DNA of 34,460 nt from an uncultured Clostridia bacterium (GCA_947053925.1 CAMRUG010000002.1:1-34460), one strand, 5' to 3'; shown: positions 25,799 through 34,460, counted from the stretch's first letter. Numbers and translations: made by a program. The notes: generated from the letters alone by a model not told the origin.

Positions 25799-26081
25799 TT
25801 GTCGATTTTCTCAACAAAAATTATTTATTATTGTCCGCAATCTTAAAGTCGAACATTGCGAGCGTAGGAACAGGAGTTAATTTATTATTTTAAAGTTCCC
25901 CAGGCTCTGCTTTGCCGTTAAGCAATGACAATTTTTTATTGACGTTTCCGCAAGAAAAATTGTAAATCAACGTTTCCAATATTAAAACCGAGCATTGCGA
26001 GTTCGGGAACAAGTACTAATTCAGTATTTTTAAGTATTCATAACTCTGCGTTGCCGTTAAGCGAAGTCATTTTTTTGTCGA
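25799..26081 (+). repeat. Tandem composite repeat (two diverged units of about 140 bp)
   Basis: Two units share the order half A, a 90-bp spacer and half B of the dispersed palindromic family. Unit 1 (about 25799-25937) and unit 2 (about 25938-26081) both contain CATTGCGAG followed by GGAACA in the spacer, and both close with GCCGTTAAGC then a TCATTTTT- or GACAATTTTT-like end. Unit boundaries are diverged, and the pattern continues into TTGTCG at 26076. The tract lies between the SSB-like gene and the convergent SH3 gene. Confidence 0.55.
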
Positions 26082-26141
26082 TTATTATTTGATATGTAAG
26101 TAGTTTTTTACCGTTAAAATTATCCGTACTTAACTGTACCG

Positions 26142-27953
26142 TTATTCAACGTTGGATTTAATACGTTTTCTGCGTCTCAAAAATACTACTAATAACACGG
26201 TCGTAATAGCTATAGCAAATGCCAATAATGAGAGTCCTACAATAGCGTTGGTGGTAATTTGGTGTATACCGATTAGCCGCTCTGTCGATATCCAACCGTA
26301 ATCTTTACTTCCGTCATTGTGCATTACCAAAACGAACGAGGCATTTTTCTCTTCATCGTGTTTGATAACCGTAACTCTGTTACCCGAGTAAAGTTTCAAA
26401 GGATTGTCGTTAGCGTCATAAACAACTTCGTATTCCGTCATTTGCGCTGATGCGTACAGTTTAACGGCTTCAAACAAACTGGAATTTATTTTATATACGC
26501 CAAGAGACTCGGGTATTTCTTCGTCAGAACTTACGGCGTGGAATTTGCCTATCGTTTTGCTTTCGGCAAAACCCGTTTTACCGTCGCCGTAAGAGATATA
26601 GTACCATTCTTTAACTGCGTCTCCCGTCTGCTCGGTAAATCTTTGCAATACTTTTACTTCAATCATATTATCGGCAGTTTGCGAAAGGCTGATTCTTTCC
26701 GCAGAACTGTGGGGTAATACGGAAATAAATACTCCGTTTAAAGAGATGAACTTTGCAACGTATCCAACCGTTTCTGTGCCGATATTGTTGTTTATTTTTT
26801 CTAACTTGCCGTTAGCAACGTCGTCTTCAACAGTATGCGCGCCGTCGCTCTTTTTTACCCAGCCTAATTTTCCGTCGACATAAACCAAATAGTAGCGGCT
26901 TTGAGCGTCGTTTTCGTAACCGAGTATGATATATTCGGCGGCGTTTGTAATGATGCCTTCAACGCTGTTTTCGGAGGTTGACTTGTATATTATGTTAGCG
27001 GGGTAGCCCTTAGCGCGAACAAGAGTATAACTTGTGTAGGCGGTAGGAATCTCCAAATTTACGATGTCGGTACCGATAGTAGTTTTGTTTTCGGGGTCGA
27101 ATTTACCGTCGGCTTGTTTAAAGACGTCGATTTTCTTTTGACTGTTCAAGATATACAACGTATCGTTTGTCGCCGCAACGTCTTGGATAGCGCAGCCGTC
27201 GCCGTAAATATCGGTAAACAGCGGTTGACCTTGGTAGGAATTTGTCGGGTTCTCTACAAAGAAATACAAACTGTTTGCGCTGTACATTGCAACGGAGTTG
27301 TTCCAGTTAAACAGTCCGAGCGGAACAAAACCTGCAGTCATAGTAAACGTAACTGCTGGGGTAGTTCCGGTAGTTCCGTAGTATTTAACAGGTGCGCTTT
27401 GGTCTGTCGTTAAACTGTAAATGCCGTTTATGCTAAGACAGTCAATGCTCGAAATACCCTTGTTAAATTGAGCAACGCTGTTAAATCTTTCGTCAATGCC
27501 CTGCGCAAATCTTAACAATCCGCTGTTAGTAAGCGCATATTGCGCGTCGGCAGTCGTAAATACGCCTTCGGTAAAGTCGACTACCGTTTCGTCAAACTCG
27601 TGCGTTTTAGCATTTTCCAACTGATTGTCGACGTTTATTTTCAATTCGTAAACTTTGTTTCCGCATACGGCATACAATGCGTCGCTGCCGTTTGTCGATA
27701 AGTTAGTAATATTAGCCTGCAATTCAAAAGTTCCCGACTGTGCGTAGTCGGTAGTATTGAATCGGAGAATTACCGCGCGGTTCTGCTCTATGTTATCGGC
27801 GACATAAAGGTAATCGCCTGCTACGGCAATAGCGGCAGGGTTAATCAAATGTACGCTTGCCGTTTCGCTGTGTTCTGCGGCAAACGCGCACGCCGGTACT
27901 AAGCACGCGACAATTATTGCCATACAAATTATAATTCCAAATGTTTTTTTCAT
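26142..27953 (-). CDS. Secreted, membrane-anchored protein with beta-propeller-like and SH3-like regions
   Basis: The 603-residue protein has a signal peptide (about 1-25, ending AFAAE), then a repeat-rich region (about 35-300). Repeated hydrophobic-aspartate-aromatic patterns there (GDYLYVADN, DALYAVCGNKVYEL, NDTLYILNSQKKIDVF) resemble an NHL- or WD-type propeller. Three stretches follow with SH3b-like character (YYLVYVDGKLGWVKKSD, WYYISYGDGKTGFAESK, VLVMHNDGSKDYGWIST). A TM helix (about 570-592) and a basic tail, RRRKRIKSNVE, close the protein. It should lie on the outside, anchored at its C-terminus. I do not recognise a named family. The start has a GGGGT ribosome binding site. Confidence 0.7.
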   Translation of the reverse strand: MKKTFGIIICMAIIVACLVPACAFAAEHSETASVHLINPAAIAVAGDYLYVADNIEQNRAVILRFNTTDYAQSGTFELQANITNLSTNGSDALYAVCGNKVYELKINVDNQLENAKTHEFDETVVDFTEGVFTTADAQYALTNSGLLRFAQGIDERFNSVAQFNKGISSIDCLSINGIYSLTTDQSAPVKYYGTTGTTPAVTFTMTAGFVPLGLFNWNNSVAMYSANSLYFFVENPTNSYQGQPLFTDIYGDGCAIQDVAATNDTLYILNSQKKIDVFKQADGKFDPENKTTIGTDIVNLEIPTAYTSYTLVRAKGYPANIIYKSTSENSVEGIITNAAEYIILGYENDAQSRYYLVYVDGKLGWVKKSDGAHTVEDDVANGKLEKINNNIGTETVGYVAKFISLNGVFISVLPHSSAERISLSQTADNMIEVKVLQRFTEQTGDAVKEWYYISYGDGKTGFAESKTIGKFHAVSSDEEIPESLGVYKINSSLFEAVKLYASAQMTEYEVVYDANDNPLKLYSGNRVTVIKHDEEKNASFVLVMHNDGSKDYGWISTERLIGIHQITTNAIVGLSLLAFAIAITTVLLVVFLRRRKRIKSNVE

Positions 27954-28980
27954 AAGTACCCCGAAAAATTTTTTCTTTGTGTTTTACTGAATTTAAGTGT
28001 TTTGTAATCAAATTATTGTCCGTAACTTGATTAGCACGGCAAACCAAAGTGATATTTGCCGCTTAAATATAATGCAGTCTTTCTTGCAAACAAGCACTTG
28101 TTAGGCAAAACATAAAATTTTGAACTTAACAAAACAGTTGTTAGTTGTTAATGCCCGAACGCAACGGAAATAAATGTCTTTTGTTAAATCGACTTATTTT
28201 CTGTTGTCGTAGCGTAATACGTTTTGCACGTAAGCAAACTTGAGATAAACTCTGCATTATATTACAATTATACAGTATATCAAAAAAAACGGCTTTTTTC
28301 AACAATTTGCGGTACATTTCCGCTTTTGCTTTAATTACATTTTGTCTGTAGCCTAATTAAGTTGAGTATTTATACATAAAAGAGCAGTTATGCAATCGGT
28401 AAGTTATAATTTTGTCTCCAACGGGTATTCGCGCGGTTTTAGTAGAGCGGAAATCAACAATAGTGTCAGTGAAGCGGATTGTTTTATTCAGTTGCATTCT
28501 AGCGCAACAAAATATACAGGCGGTTATGATTAAGGGGTATGCAAGAGCGCGTCCGCATACTCATCGCAAGTACTGCGGGAAACTGCTTAAAAATTGCTGT
28601 TTTTCAATAAGATTGTTTGTAAAAACCGCTTGCAAACGATAAACAACCAAAGTATTACGGCAATGAAAGTACAATTTAACACATTTAATAACTCTAATAC
28701 ATCTCATCACGCAGGAGATTATGTTTTTGTTTACAGATTTTTTTAGTTTGATATAGCAGTCGGAACAAAGACTGACGAAATATAACGATACCCGATTAGC
28801 GCAGTTATTTACTGTTTCGCAGTATCGGACGGTAAAACAAATTAGCTAAGTTAAATCACAAATATTCAATATAATATTTTTATCCGTTTTTATCCGTTTA
28901 TCTAAATTTTTTATATTTTCAGTCAAAAAATTTTTGTTTTTTTAATAATTTTCGAGAAAAAACTTAAAAACTGACAGACT
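27954..28980. other. Long intergenic region without a recognised gene
   Basis: About 1 kb of AT-rich DNA between the divergent SH3 gene and the sigma-like gene. I see no convincing coding frame, tRNA or repeat. The 76-codon frame at 28412-28642 has no ribosome binding site and an arginine-rich, low-complexity composition. Confidence 0.5.
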
Positions 28981-28999
28981 GTTGTCATATTTCCTGTGC

Positions 29000-29005
29000 T
29001 ATAAT
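29000..29005 (+). promoter_or_regulatory. Extended -10 promoter of the sigma-like gene
   Basis: TGCTATAAT is a perfect extended -10 box about 50 bases upstream of the start codon. A weak -35 (ACTGTT/TTGTCA region) lies upstream. Confidence 0.45.
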
Positions 29006-29058
29006 TATCGCGGTTTCAAATCGAACGAATGTTCTAAAATTAAAAAAAGGAGATGGTA

Positions 29059-29478
29059 ATGAATTACGAACTGATAATGTTGCGTTCGGCAAACAGAATA
29101 AAATACTGCGACAAATCTCTGTCGTTGGAAATCAAACAAATAGCGCTTACAAGTTACGCCGTACTGAATTACAAAGACGGCACAATGGGGCAGATAAGAC
29201 TTATGTCCGAGCGCGCGCAATTACGCGACAAGTGCCGTTTGTTTTGGCAGTCGCTTGTCGAGGCACTCAAAATTATGCCCAAGCCGTACTGCGCTTTGCT
29301 GGTAACGGTATATTTTAAGAAGAGCGACATTCCTTCGCTTTGCGCAAGGTTCAAAAAATCCAAGTCTACGTTATACCGAAAGCTATGGGAGGCAAGAACT
29401 CATCTTAAAAACGCTTTGACAAGTTTGGGTTATGACGAAAAGTGGTTTAAAGACAATTTCAGCGATATGGATTTGTAA
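29059..29478 (+). CDS. Sigma-70 region 4-like helix-turn-helix protein
   Basis: The 139-residue protein ends in a region resembling sigma factor region 4: a helix around IMPKPYCALLVTVYF, then a turn and recognition helix KSDIPSLCARFKKSKSTLYRKLWEARTHLKNAL (about 86-118). There is no region 2, so it cannot be a complete sigma factor. Such proteins occur as phage late-gene activators (sigma-like HTH proteins upstream of terminase genes) and as small regulators. The ATG at 29059 has AAAGGAG 6 bases upstream, which favours it over the ATG at 29053. It lies 1.1 kb before the terminase gene, separated by a minus-strand gene. Confidence 0.7.
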   Translation: MNYELIMLRSANRIKYCDKSLSLEIKQIALTSYAVLNYKDGTMGQIRLMSERAQLRDKCRLFWQSLVEALKIMPKPYCALLVTVYFKKSDIPSLCARFKKSKSTLYRKLWEARTHLKNALTSLGYDEKWFKDNFSDMDL

Positions 29479-29585
29479 ACGGACAACAAACCGTCAGATT
29501 TCAGACCGAAAACCCGCAAAAAAATGTAAATTTCGATAAGTCGCAAAGATACGCCACAATACTTGTTTAAGCCCTGCGTTTGCGC

Positions 29586-30389
29586 CTAAATATCAGTATC
29601 GAAAACAGATTGTTTTTTCCCTACGTTGCCGGGCAAGAACAATGCCAAAGTCAATCCGACTGCCAGCAGCGCCACAAAAACGATAAGCAGTATTTCCGAA
29701 GCAGGCGAAAACCCCTTTTCGTTATCTTCGCCGTCAGGCGTTTCGGGCTCTTGCGGCTTTATTGTCGGCTTATCCTTTTCTATGGGTGTAGGATGCAGTG
29801 AAATCTGCGGAGCGGACACAGAATCGCTTTCAACGTATCCGAATTTTCCGCCGTAATACACATAGTACCAAGTTATGCCGTAATTGTTCACTTTGCCGTA
29901 ATAACTCAGGCTTTGAGTGTTTATTGCGGCAATGACGTTTTCGGCAGAGGGAAGCGGCGAAAGTTTTAATTGTGCGGAATCGGCGGTTACAAGCAGTTTT
30001 ACCGTAGGATAATAGGGCGTCAAAGGCGCGACAGTGCACCTTTCCGATTCTATTTTGCGTACATATCCTACAATTTGCGGAAAACCCGCTTCGTTTTGCA
30101 TTACCGCAACAAGATAGGTTTTGTCCAATTCTTCTAATATCTCTACATAGTAAGATTTTTCCAGCAGAAAAACCGTTTTGTTGCAACTTTCGTCGGCATA
30201 CAAGGGCACGTTTTCCGAAACTATTCTTGCCCATTTGCATACCGTTTCGGCTTGCGCTTTCGGTATAAAAATCAAAGATGCCGTCAATGACAGTAAAATC
30301 ATACAGCATATAACTGCCGTGATTATTAAAATAACCGCTGTTTTAAAATTATGCTTATTACCTGAATTGCATTGACAACTTTGTTTCAT
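29586..30389 (-). CDS. Membrane-anchored SH3-like protein (paralog-like of the protein at 26142)
   Basis: The 267-residue protein has a hydrophobic N-terminal helix (about 16-42), an extracellular region with SH3b-like stretches (YLVAVMQNEAGFPQIVGYVRK and WYYVYYGGKFGYVESD), a Pro/Glu/Lys-rich linker (about 193-222) and a C-terminal TM helix (about 228-250). The SH3-like stretches resemble those of the larger SH3 protein at 26142-27953, and both have a C-terminal TM helix. I chose the ATG at 30387-30389 because GCGAGGCGG precedes it; an upstream ATG adds 18 residues. No function can be assigned beyond envelope binding. Confidence 0.65.
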   Translation of the reverse strand: MKQSCQCNSGNKHNFKTAVILIITAVICCMILLSLTASLIFIPKAQAETVCKWARIVSENVPLYADESCNKTVFLLEKSYYVEILEELDKTYLVAVMQNEAGFPQIVGYVRKIESERCTVAPLTPYYPTVKLLVTADSAQLKLSPLPSAENVIAAINTQSLSYYGKVNNYGITWYYVYYGGKFGYVESDSVSAPQISLHPTPIEKDKPTIKPQEPETPDGEDNEKGFSPASEILLIVFVALLAVGLTLALFLPGNVGKKQSVFDTDI

Positions 30390-30563
30390 AACCGCCTCGC
30401 TCAAAATGGTAATTGCAATTGTATCACTGGGCGTCAATCGCATTTTGCCGAGTTATGTATTTTGAGGGCGGATAAAGTCGCTCGCAATTTAATCGGTTCT
30501 CAATTTGTATACGTTCAAATAAACCCGTTTAAAAAGTGAAAATTTACGGAGATAGGAAAATAA

Positions 30564-31979
30564 ATGAAAGAAATTTTACAGCAAATACATTCAATCGAGC
30601 GCGAACAGTACCGGCGGAGCGTATGCCCGCTAGCGCGCTACAACAAGGGCAAGGTACATCTTAAACAAATGGCGTTTCACAAATGTCTGAAACGTAACCG
30701 CTGGGTATTCGGCGGCAACCGCAGCGGAAAAACCGAATGCGGCGCGGTGGAGACGGTCTGGCTTGCCCGCGGTATACACCCTTACCGCAAAAACAAATCC
30801 AACGTAAACTGTTGGGTGGTATCGCTGTCTCAGCAGGTACAGCGCGAAGTAGCTCAGCAGAAGATAATGAACTATCTCGACAAAAACTGGATAGAGGAAA
30901 TCGTAATGTCGACAGGCAGTAAATCGAGCCCCGAGTACGGAGTAATAGACTGCATAGTAATCAAAAACGTTTTCGGCGGCAAATCAAAAATAGGCTTTAA
31001 AAGCTGCGAAGCGGGACGCGACAAGTTTCAAGGTACCAGTCTTGATTTTGTGTGGTTTGACGAAGAACCGCCCAAGGATATTTACGACGAATGTAAAATG
31101 CGTATTCTCGACAGAAGAGGGCATATCTTCGGTACGATGACTCCGCTAAAGGGCTTGACGTGGGTATACGACGAAATATATTTAAATTCACATAACGACA
31201 GGGAAGTATGGTGCGAGTTTATGGAATGGGCGGATAACCCGTATTTGTCCGTCGACGAAGTGGATGCAATGTCAAAAAGTATGAGCGCGGATATGTTGGA
31301 TTCGCGGCGTTACGGGCATTTTGCTTCATCTTGCGGACTTGTTTACGGCGAGTTCAGCGACCTAAACGTTATTCCGCCTTTTGACGTTCCTACGGAATGG
31401 CAGGATACGCTGTCAATCGATCCGGGGCTTAACAATCCGCTTTCCTGCCACTGGTACGCACGTGATTTTGACGGAAACGTGTACGTTGTGGCAGAGCATT
31501 ACCAAGCAGGGCGCGACATAGCGTACCACGCGGCAAAAATCAAAGAGATAAGCACATTGCTTAACTGGAAAACGGACAAATTCGGACGTACGGAGGCTCT
31601 AATCGACAGCGCGGCAAACCAGCGCACGCTTAACGGAGTAAAAAGCGTCGCGGAACTTTTTTGCGAATACGGAATACTTGTCAACGCCCGCGTAAACAAA
31701 AACCTGTATGTGGGTATAAACAAAGTCAAATCGCTTCTAAAACCGCTTAACGGTAAACCTAAATTGTTTGTTTTCTCTAACTGCGTAAATATGATAAGAG
31801 AATTTAAAAGTTACTTTTGGGGCGATAACGACTCGCCCGTAAAACGCGATGACCACGCTATGGACGAACTACGTTATTACATAGTAAGCCTTACGGAAAA
31901 AGTCGAAAAACCCGTCAAAACTTGGGTGGAAGCAGACAAGGAAAAATTATACCGAAAGTTAAAAAGAGGTAGGCTATGA
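30564..31979 (+). CDS. terL: Phage terminase large subunit
   Basis: This ATPase/nuclease packages phage DNA into the prohead. The N-terminal ATPase domain has Walker A GGNRSGKT (50-57) and Walker B VWFDEE (163-168), with coupling motif GTMTP at 190-194. The C-terminal RNase H-like nuclease has acidic residues in SIDPG (D286), LIDSAA (D348) and RDDHAMDELRY (about 429-437). The 471 residues are the usual length. It has a GGAGATAGGA-type ribosome binding site and overlaps the next gene by 4 bases (ATGA). No small terminase precedes it and no integrase is seen, so the rest of a prophage lies to the right or has been lost. Confidence 0.95.
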   Translation: MKEILQQIHSIEREQYRRSVCPLARYNKGKVHLKQMAFHKCLKRNRWVFGGNRSGKTECGAVETVWLARGIHPYRKNKSNVNCWVVSLSQQVQREVAQQKIMNYLDKNWIEEIVMSTGSKSSPEYGVIDCIVIKNVFGGKSKIGFKSCEAGRDKFQGTSLDFVWFDEEPPKDIYDECKMRILDRRGHIFGTMTPLKGLTWVYDEIYLNSHNDREVWCEFMEWADNPYLSVDEVDAMSKSMSADMLDSRRYGHFASSCGLVYGEFSDLNVIPPFDVPTEWQDTLSIDPGLNNPLSCHWYARDFDGNVYVVAEHYQAGRDIAYHAAKIKEISTLLNWKTDKFGRTEALIDSAANQRTLNGVKSVAELFCEYGILVNARVNKNLYVGINKVKSLLKPLNGKPKLFVFSNCVNMIREFKSYFWGDNDSPVKRDDHAMDELRYYIVSLTEKVEKPVKTWVEADKEKLYRKLKRGRL

Positions 31980-32278
31980 CGGAGTATAAACAACTGCTTG
32001 TCTCGGTACTGCTCAAAAAGGCCAAAGGCTTTGCCTACAAGGAAAAAACCGAAGAATATAACGTGGTGGACGGGCAGAAAATTCTTGTAAAAAGCCGCGT
32101 TGTAACCAAACGCGCATTGCCCGACTTAAACGCTATAAGGGTACTTTTAGAATCGGACAGCGGTAATCTTAACGTTGCCGATATGACGGACGAGCAACTG
32201 CGCGCCGAAAAACTTAGGCTGATTGCTTTACTTAAAAACGCCGATACGGAATTTGACGACGGCAGACAAATCGAATAA
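31976..32278 (+). CDS. Small phage protein, possible small-terminase-like C-terminal domain
   Basis: The 100-residue protein overlaps the terminase stop codon (ATGA). It contains LLKKAKGFAYKEKTEEYNVVDGQ, then ILVKSRVVTKRALPDLNAIRVLLESDSG. The Ala-Gly-Phe/Tyr segment, paired acidic strands, basic strand and Pro-Asp-x-x-Ala-Ile helix resemble the conserved tail of phBC6A51-type small terminase proteins, though the usual N-terminal helix-turn-helix is missing. This is a tentative assignment. The helix-rich C-terminus (71-95) has no motif I recognise. Confidence 0.5.
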   Translation: MTEYKQLLVSVLLKKAKGFAYKEKTEEYNVVDGQKILVKSRVVTKRALPDLNAIRVLLESDSGNLNVADMTDEQLRAEKLRLIALLKNADTEFDDGRQIE

Positions 32279-32290
32279 CAGGAGGAAAAT

Positions 32291-32506
32291 ATGATTTTAA
32301 CAACAACGGCAAAAACCAAATGCGACATAAAAAACTGTAAAAACGAAGCCGCATATTATTTTGAAACAAAAGGCGCGTTCGGCAAGTGCTTTCTTTGCAA
32401 AGCCTGCTGTGAACGCTTAGCAGACGAACTTAACAAAAGCCGCGCGCCCAAAAGTCCGCAAAATACCATAAAACGCAAACAGGAAGAAAAAAGGAGTAAC
32501 GGCTAA
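32291..32506 (+). CDS. Small four-cysteine (zinc-ribbon-like) phage protein
   Basis: The 71-residue protein has CDIKNC (residues 11-16) and CFLCKACC (33-40), a spacing that could bind zinc, followed by a basic tail (KRKQEEKRSNG). AGGAGGAAAAT gives a strong ribosome binding site. It lies between the terminase and portal genes and overlaps the portal ATG by one base (TAATG). Its function is unknown. Confidence 0.6.
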   Translation: MILTTTAKTKCDIKNCKNEAAYYFETKGAFGKCFLCKACCERLADELNKSRAPKSPQNTIKRKQEEKRSNG

Positions 32507-34437
32507 TGTCAAAACAGACAAAAATCGACAACAATCCGCAAATTGTTGCAAAAACCGATAATCAACGGCAAAAGTCGACAACAAACGGTAAAATAGTGCA
32601 AAATACGGCAAATAACGACAACTTACGACAAAATACGACAAAACAAAACCCCGTAAAATCCCGCTTTGCCGAAGACGTAGTAAAAGACGTGCGCGCAGAC
32701 TTTGCCGAGCGGCAAAAACAACGCCGCCCTTACGAACTGTCGTGGCAGCTCAATATGAATTTCGTAATGGGTAACCAGTATTGCGGCATATCTTCGCGCG
32801 GTGCAATCGAGCAGGAGGACAAATATTATTTTTGGCAGGAAAAACAGGTGTTCAACCATATCGCGCCCATTGTGGAAACGCGCCTTGCCCGTCTTAACCG
32901 CGTCCGCCCCAAGCCCGTTGTGCGCCCCTTTTCCAACAGCGACAAGGACGTAAATTCCGCAAAACTTTCAACAAAAATTTTAAACAGCGCGCGGGATAAA
33001 ACCCGTCTTGACGAGGCAATAAGCAAAGCGACTTTGTGGAGCGAAGTGTGCGGAACTTCTTTTTACAAAATAAGTTGGAATGCCGACGTAAACGACGTAG
33101 ATATTACCGTCTGCTCGCCGTTTGAAATCTATCCTGACTCTAACGTTGCGCAGAGTATCGATGAGTGTTCCTCTTTGATACACGCAAAGGTATATCCCGT
33201 TAAATACGTTAAGGACGTCTGGAACGTAGATTTAAAAGGAGAAACTGTCAAAGTGTTTGCAATGGATTCCGTTGGCGGAGTTGGCGGGCTCGGGTACAAC
33301 TCTTTGGTGCCGTCTATAACGCAGGAAACCAAGTCCGACCAAGTTCTCGTTATAGAACGCTATACAAAACCGAATAGGGAGTATCCGCTGGGTAAACTGG
33401 AAATCGTTGCAGGAAACGCGCTCCTTTATACGGGAGATTTACCTTACAAAACAGGCTCGGACGGGCAAAGGACATATCCGTTTATACGTCAGACTTCTTC
33501 CGAACAGGCAGGCTGTTTTTGGGGCGGAAGCGTTGTCGAACGCGTAATACCCGTACAGCGTGCCTATAACGCCGTCAAGTGCCGTAAACACGAATTTTTA
33601 AACAGACTGTCTATGGGCGTTTTAACGGTCGAAAACGGCTCTGTCGATACAGACAGTTTAGAAGAAGAGGGCTTGTCTCCGGGCAAAATTCTCGTTTACC
33701 GTCAAGGTGCGGAAAAACCCGAACTTATGGATAACGGCAAAGTACCGGCAGATTTTGCCGATGAAGAAAACAAACTTCTTGCGGAGTTCGTTACGGTATC
33801 TGGCGTGTCGGAATTTGCCCGTAACAGCAGTACGCCTGCAACCGTTACAAGCGGCGTCGCTTTACAACTTATTGCCGAACAGGACGATATACGTTTGGCA
33901 AGCAGTATCGACAGCGTAAAAACTTCGATAAAAAACATAGCAAAATATATTCTGCGTTTGTACAAGCAGTTTGTCTCTTATTCTAAACTTTGCAGAATGT
34001 GCGAAGGAAACAGTGCGGAGGTGTTCTATTTTTCCTCAAGCGACATAGGTTCGGACGACGTAGTGTTCGAAACGGAAAACGAACTTACAGACACGCCTGC
34101 AACGCGGCGTACAATGCTCTTTGACCTTTTAAACGCAGGTGTGTTGACCGACAAGGACGGCAAACTTTCGCAAAGCGCAAAGGCAAAGATACTGTCGCTT
34201 ATGGGTTTCGGTAACTGGGATAACGCGCAGGATACCGTCAGTCTGCATATAGCGCGCGCAGAAAAAGAAAACTTGGATATTGACAAAGCGGAAGTGCTAA
34301 CTATTGACGACCACGCTTTGCATATCGAAGAACATACCCGTTTTATTATTTCTTCTTCGGAGGGAACGGACAAAACGTTACGCGACAAAATACTCAACCA
34401 TATACAAATACACAAAACCGTACAGGAGGGCAATTAA
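32506..34437 (+). CDS. Phage portal protein
   Basis: The portal is the dodecameric DNA channel at one vertex of the capsid. The 643-residue length and content fit portal proteins of the P22/SPP1-related class: an N-terminal region FAEDVVKDVRADFAERQKQRRPYELSW, then NFVMGNQY, VFNHIAPIVETRLARLNRVRPKPVVRP and GTSFYKISW, and a central GGSVVERVIPVQRAYNAVKCRKHEFLNRLS stretch, a helix that often lines the channel. The first 50 residues are rich in Asn, Gln and Lys and look disordered. AAGGAGTAACGGCTA supports the start. The gene follows the terminase by the usual order of packaging modules. Confidence 0.88.
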   Translation: MSKQTKIDNNPQIVAKTDNQRQKSTTNGKIVQNTANNDNLRQNTTKQNPVKSRFAEDVVKDVRADFAERQKQRRPYELSWQLNMNFVMGNQYCGISSRGAIEQEDKYYFWQEKQVFNHIAPIVETRLARLNRVRPKPVVRPFSNSDKDVNSAKLSTKILNSARDKTRLDEAISKATLWSEVCGTSFYKISWNADVNDVDITVCSPFEIYPDSNVAQSIDECSSLIHAKVYPVKYVKDVWNVDLKGETVKVFAMDSVGGVGGLGYNSLVPSITQETKSDQVLVIERYTKPNREYPLGKLEIVAGNALLYTGDLPYKTGSDGQRTYPFIRQTSSEQAGCFWGGSVVERVIPVQRAYNAVKCRKHEFLNRLSMGVLTVENGSVDTDSLEEEGLSPGKILVYRQGAEKPELMDNGKVPADFADEENKLLAEFVTVSGVSEFARNSSTPATVTSGVALQLIAEQDDIRLASSIDSVKTSIKNIAKYILRLYKQFVSYSKLCRMCEGNSAEVFYFSSSDIGSDDVVFETENELTDTPATRRTMLFDLLNAGVLTDKDGKLSQSAKAKILSLMGFGNWDNAQDTVSLHIARAEKENLDIDKAEVLTIDDHALHIEEHTRFIISSSEGTDKTLRDKILNHIQIHKTVQEGN

Positions 34438-34439
34438 CT

Positions 34440-34460
34440 ATGGAATACGGAAAATTCAAC
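34440..34460 (+). CDS. Start of the next phage gene (truncated by the window edge)
   Basis: An ATG at 34440 begins MEYGKFN and runs to the edge. CAGGAGGGC lies 9 bases upstream. From its place after the portal it is likely a scaffold, capsid-protease or minor capsid gene, but too little is present to say. Confidence 0.55.

Noticed and set aside
28412..28642. 76-codon frame in the 1-kb gap
   Set aside because: No ribosome binding site, arginine-rich composition, and no conserved pattern.
27954..30563. Prophage attachment site at the left edge of the packaging module
   Set aside because: No tRNA gene, no integrase and no convincing direct repeat in view; cannot be judged without the right end.

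Overview
The window looks like chromosome from an uncultured, fairly AT-rich low-GC Gram-positive bacterium of the Clostridia type. The evidence is a valine T-box leader, a CIRCE/HrcA-type groESL operon, an EndoA-type MazF, the c-di-AMP synthase CdaA, a DivIVA-domain protein, a PdaB-like deacetylase, meso-diaminopimelate dehydrogenase and strong GGAGG ribosome binding sites. No rRNA, tRNA or CRISPR array was recognised.

Layout. 1-1.1 kb: a solute-binding lipoprotein on the minus strand, with a copy of a dispersed palindromic repeat at the window edge. 1.14-6 kb: promoter, T-box leader and valS, then a membrane-anchored serine beta-lactamase-like protein. 6-7.3 kb: an orphan MazF and about 780 bp without a recognised gene. 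7.3-13.5 kb: lgt with a long C-terminal extension, pncB overlapping a DivIVA-domain gene, a ten-TM type metal exporter, a YfcE-like phosphodiesterase and a PH-like membrane protein. 14-17.4 kb (minus strand): a seven-TM protein and groES-groEL. 18-20 kb: a membrane-tethered DUF2188 protein, a dCMP deaminase and a four-TM protein. 20.2-23.2 kb: diaminopimelate dehydrogenase (minus), cdaA overlapped by a 45-codon membrane protein gene, and a DUF421 protein. 23.2-24 kb: an intergenic tract with a MITE-like element. 24-25.7 kb: a PdaB-like deacetylase and a two-OB-fold SSB-like protein. 25.8-30.4 kb: a tandem composite repeat, two membrane-anchored SH3-like proteins and a sigma-region-4-like regulator. 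30.5 kb to the end: a phage packaging module (large terminase, a possible small-terminase-like protein, a small zinc-ribbon-like protein, portal, start of the next gene) that runs off the right edge.

Most genes are cell-envelope, housekeeping or stress functions in short operons separated by clear intrinsic terminators. The least expected content is in the intergenic DNA. A 120-bp structured repeat sits inside the valS T-box leader, and a second copy abuts the groEL stop codon; their differences largely preserve base pairing. A second, AT-rich palindromic repeat family recurs at five or more intergenic places, and a 285-bp element has 24-bp terminal inverted repeats. In the genes, the most notable items are the small membrane protein in the usual cdaR position, the extended Lgt, and the phage packaging genes next to a sigma-like regulator with no integrase in view.
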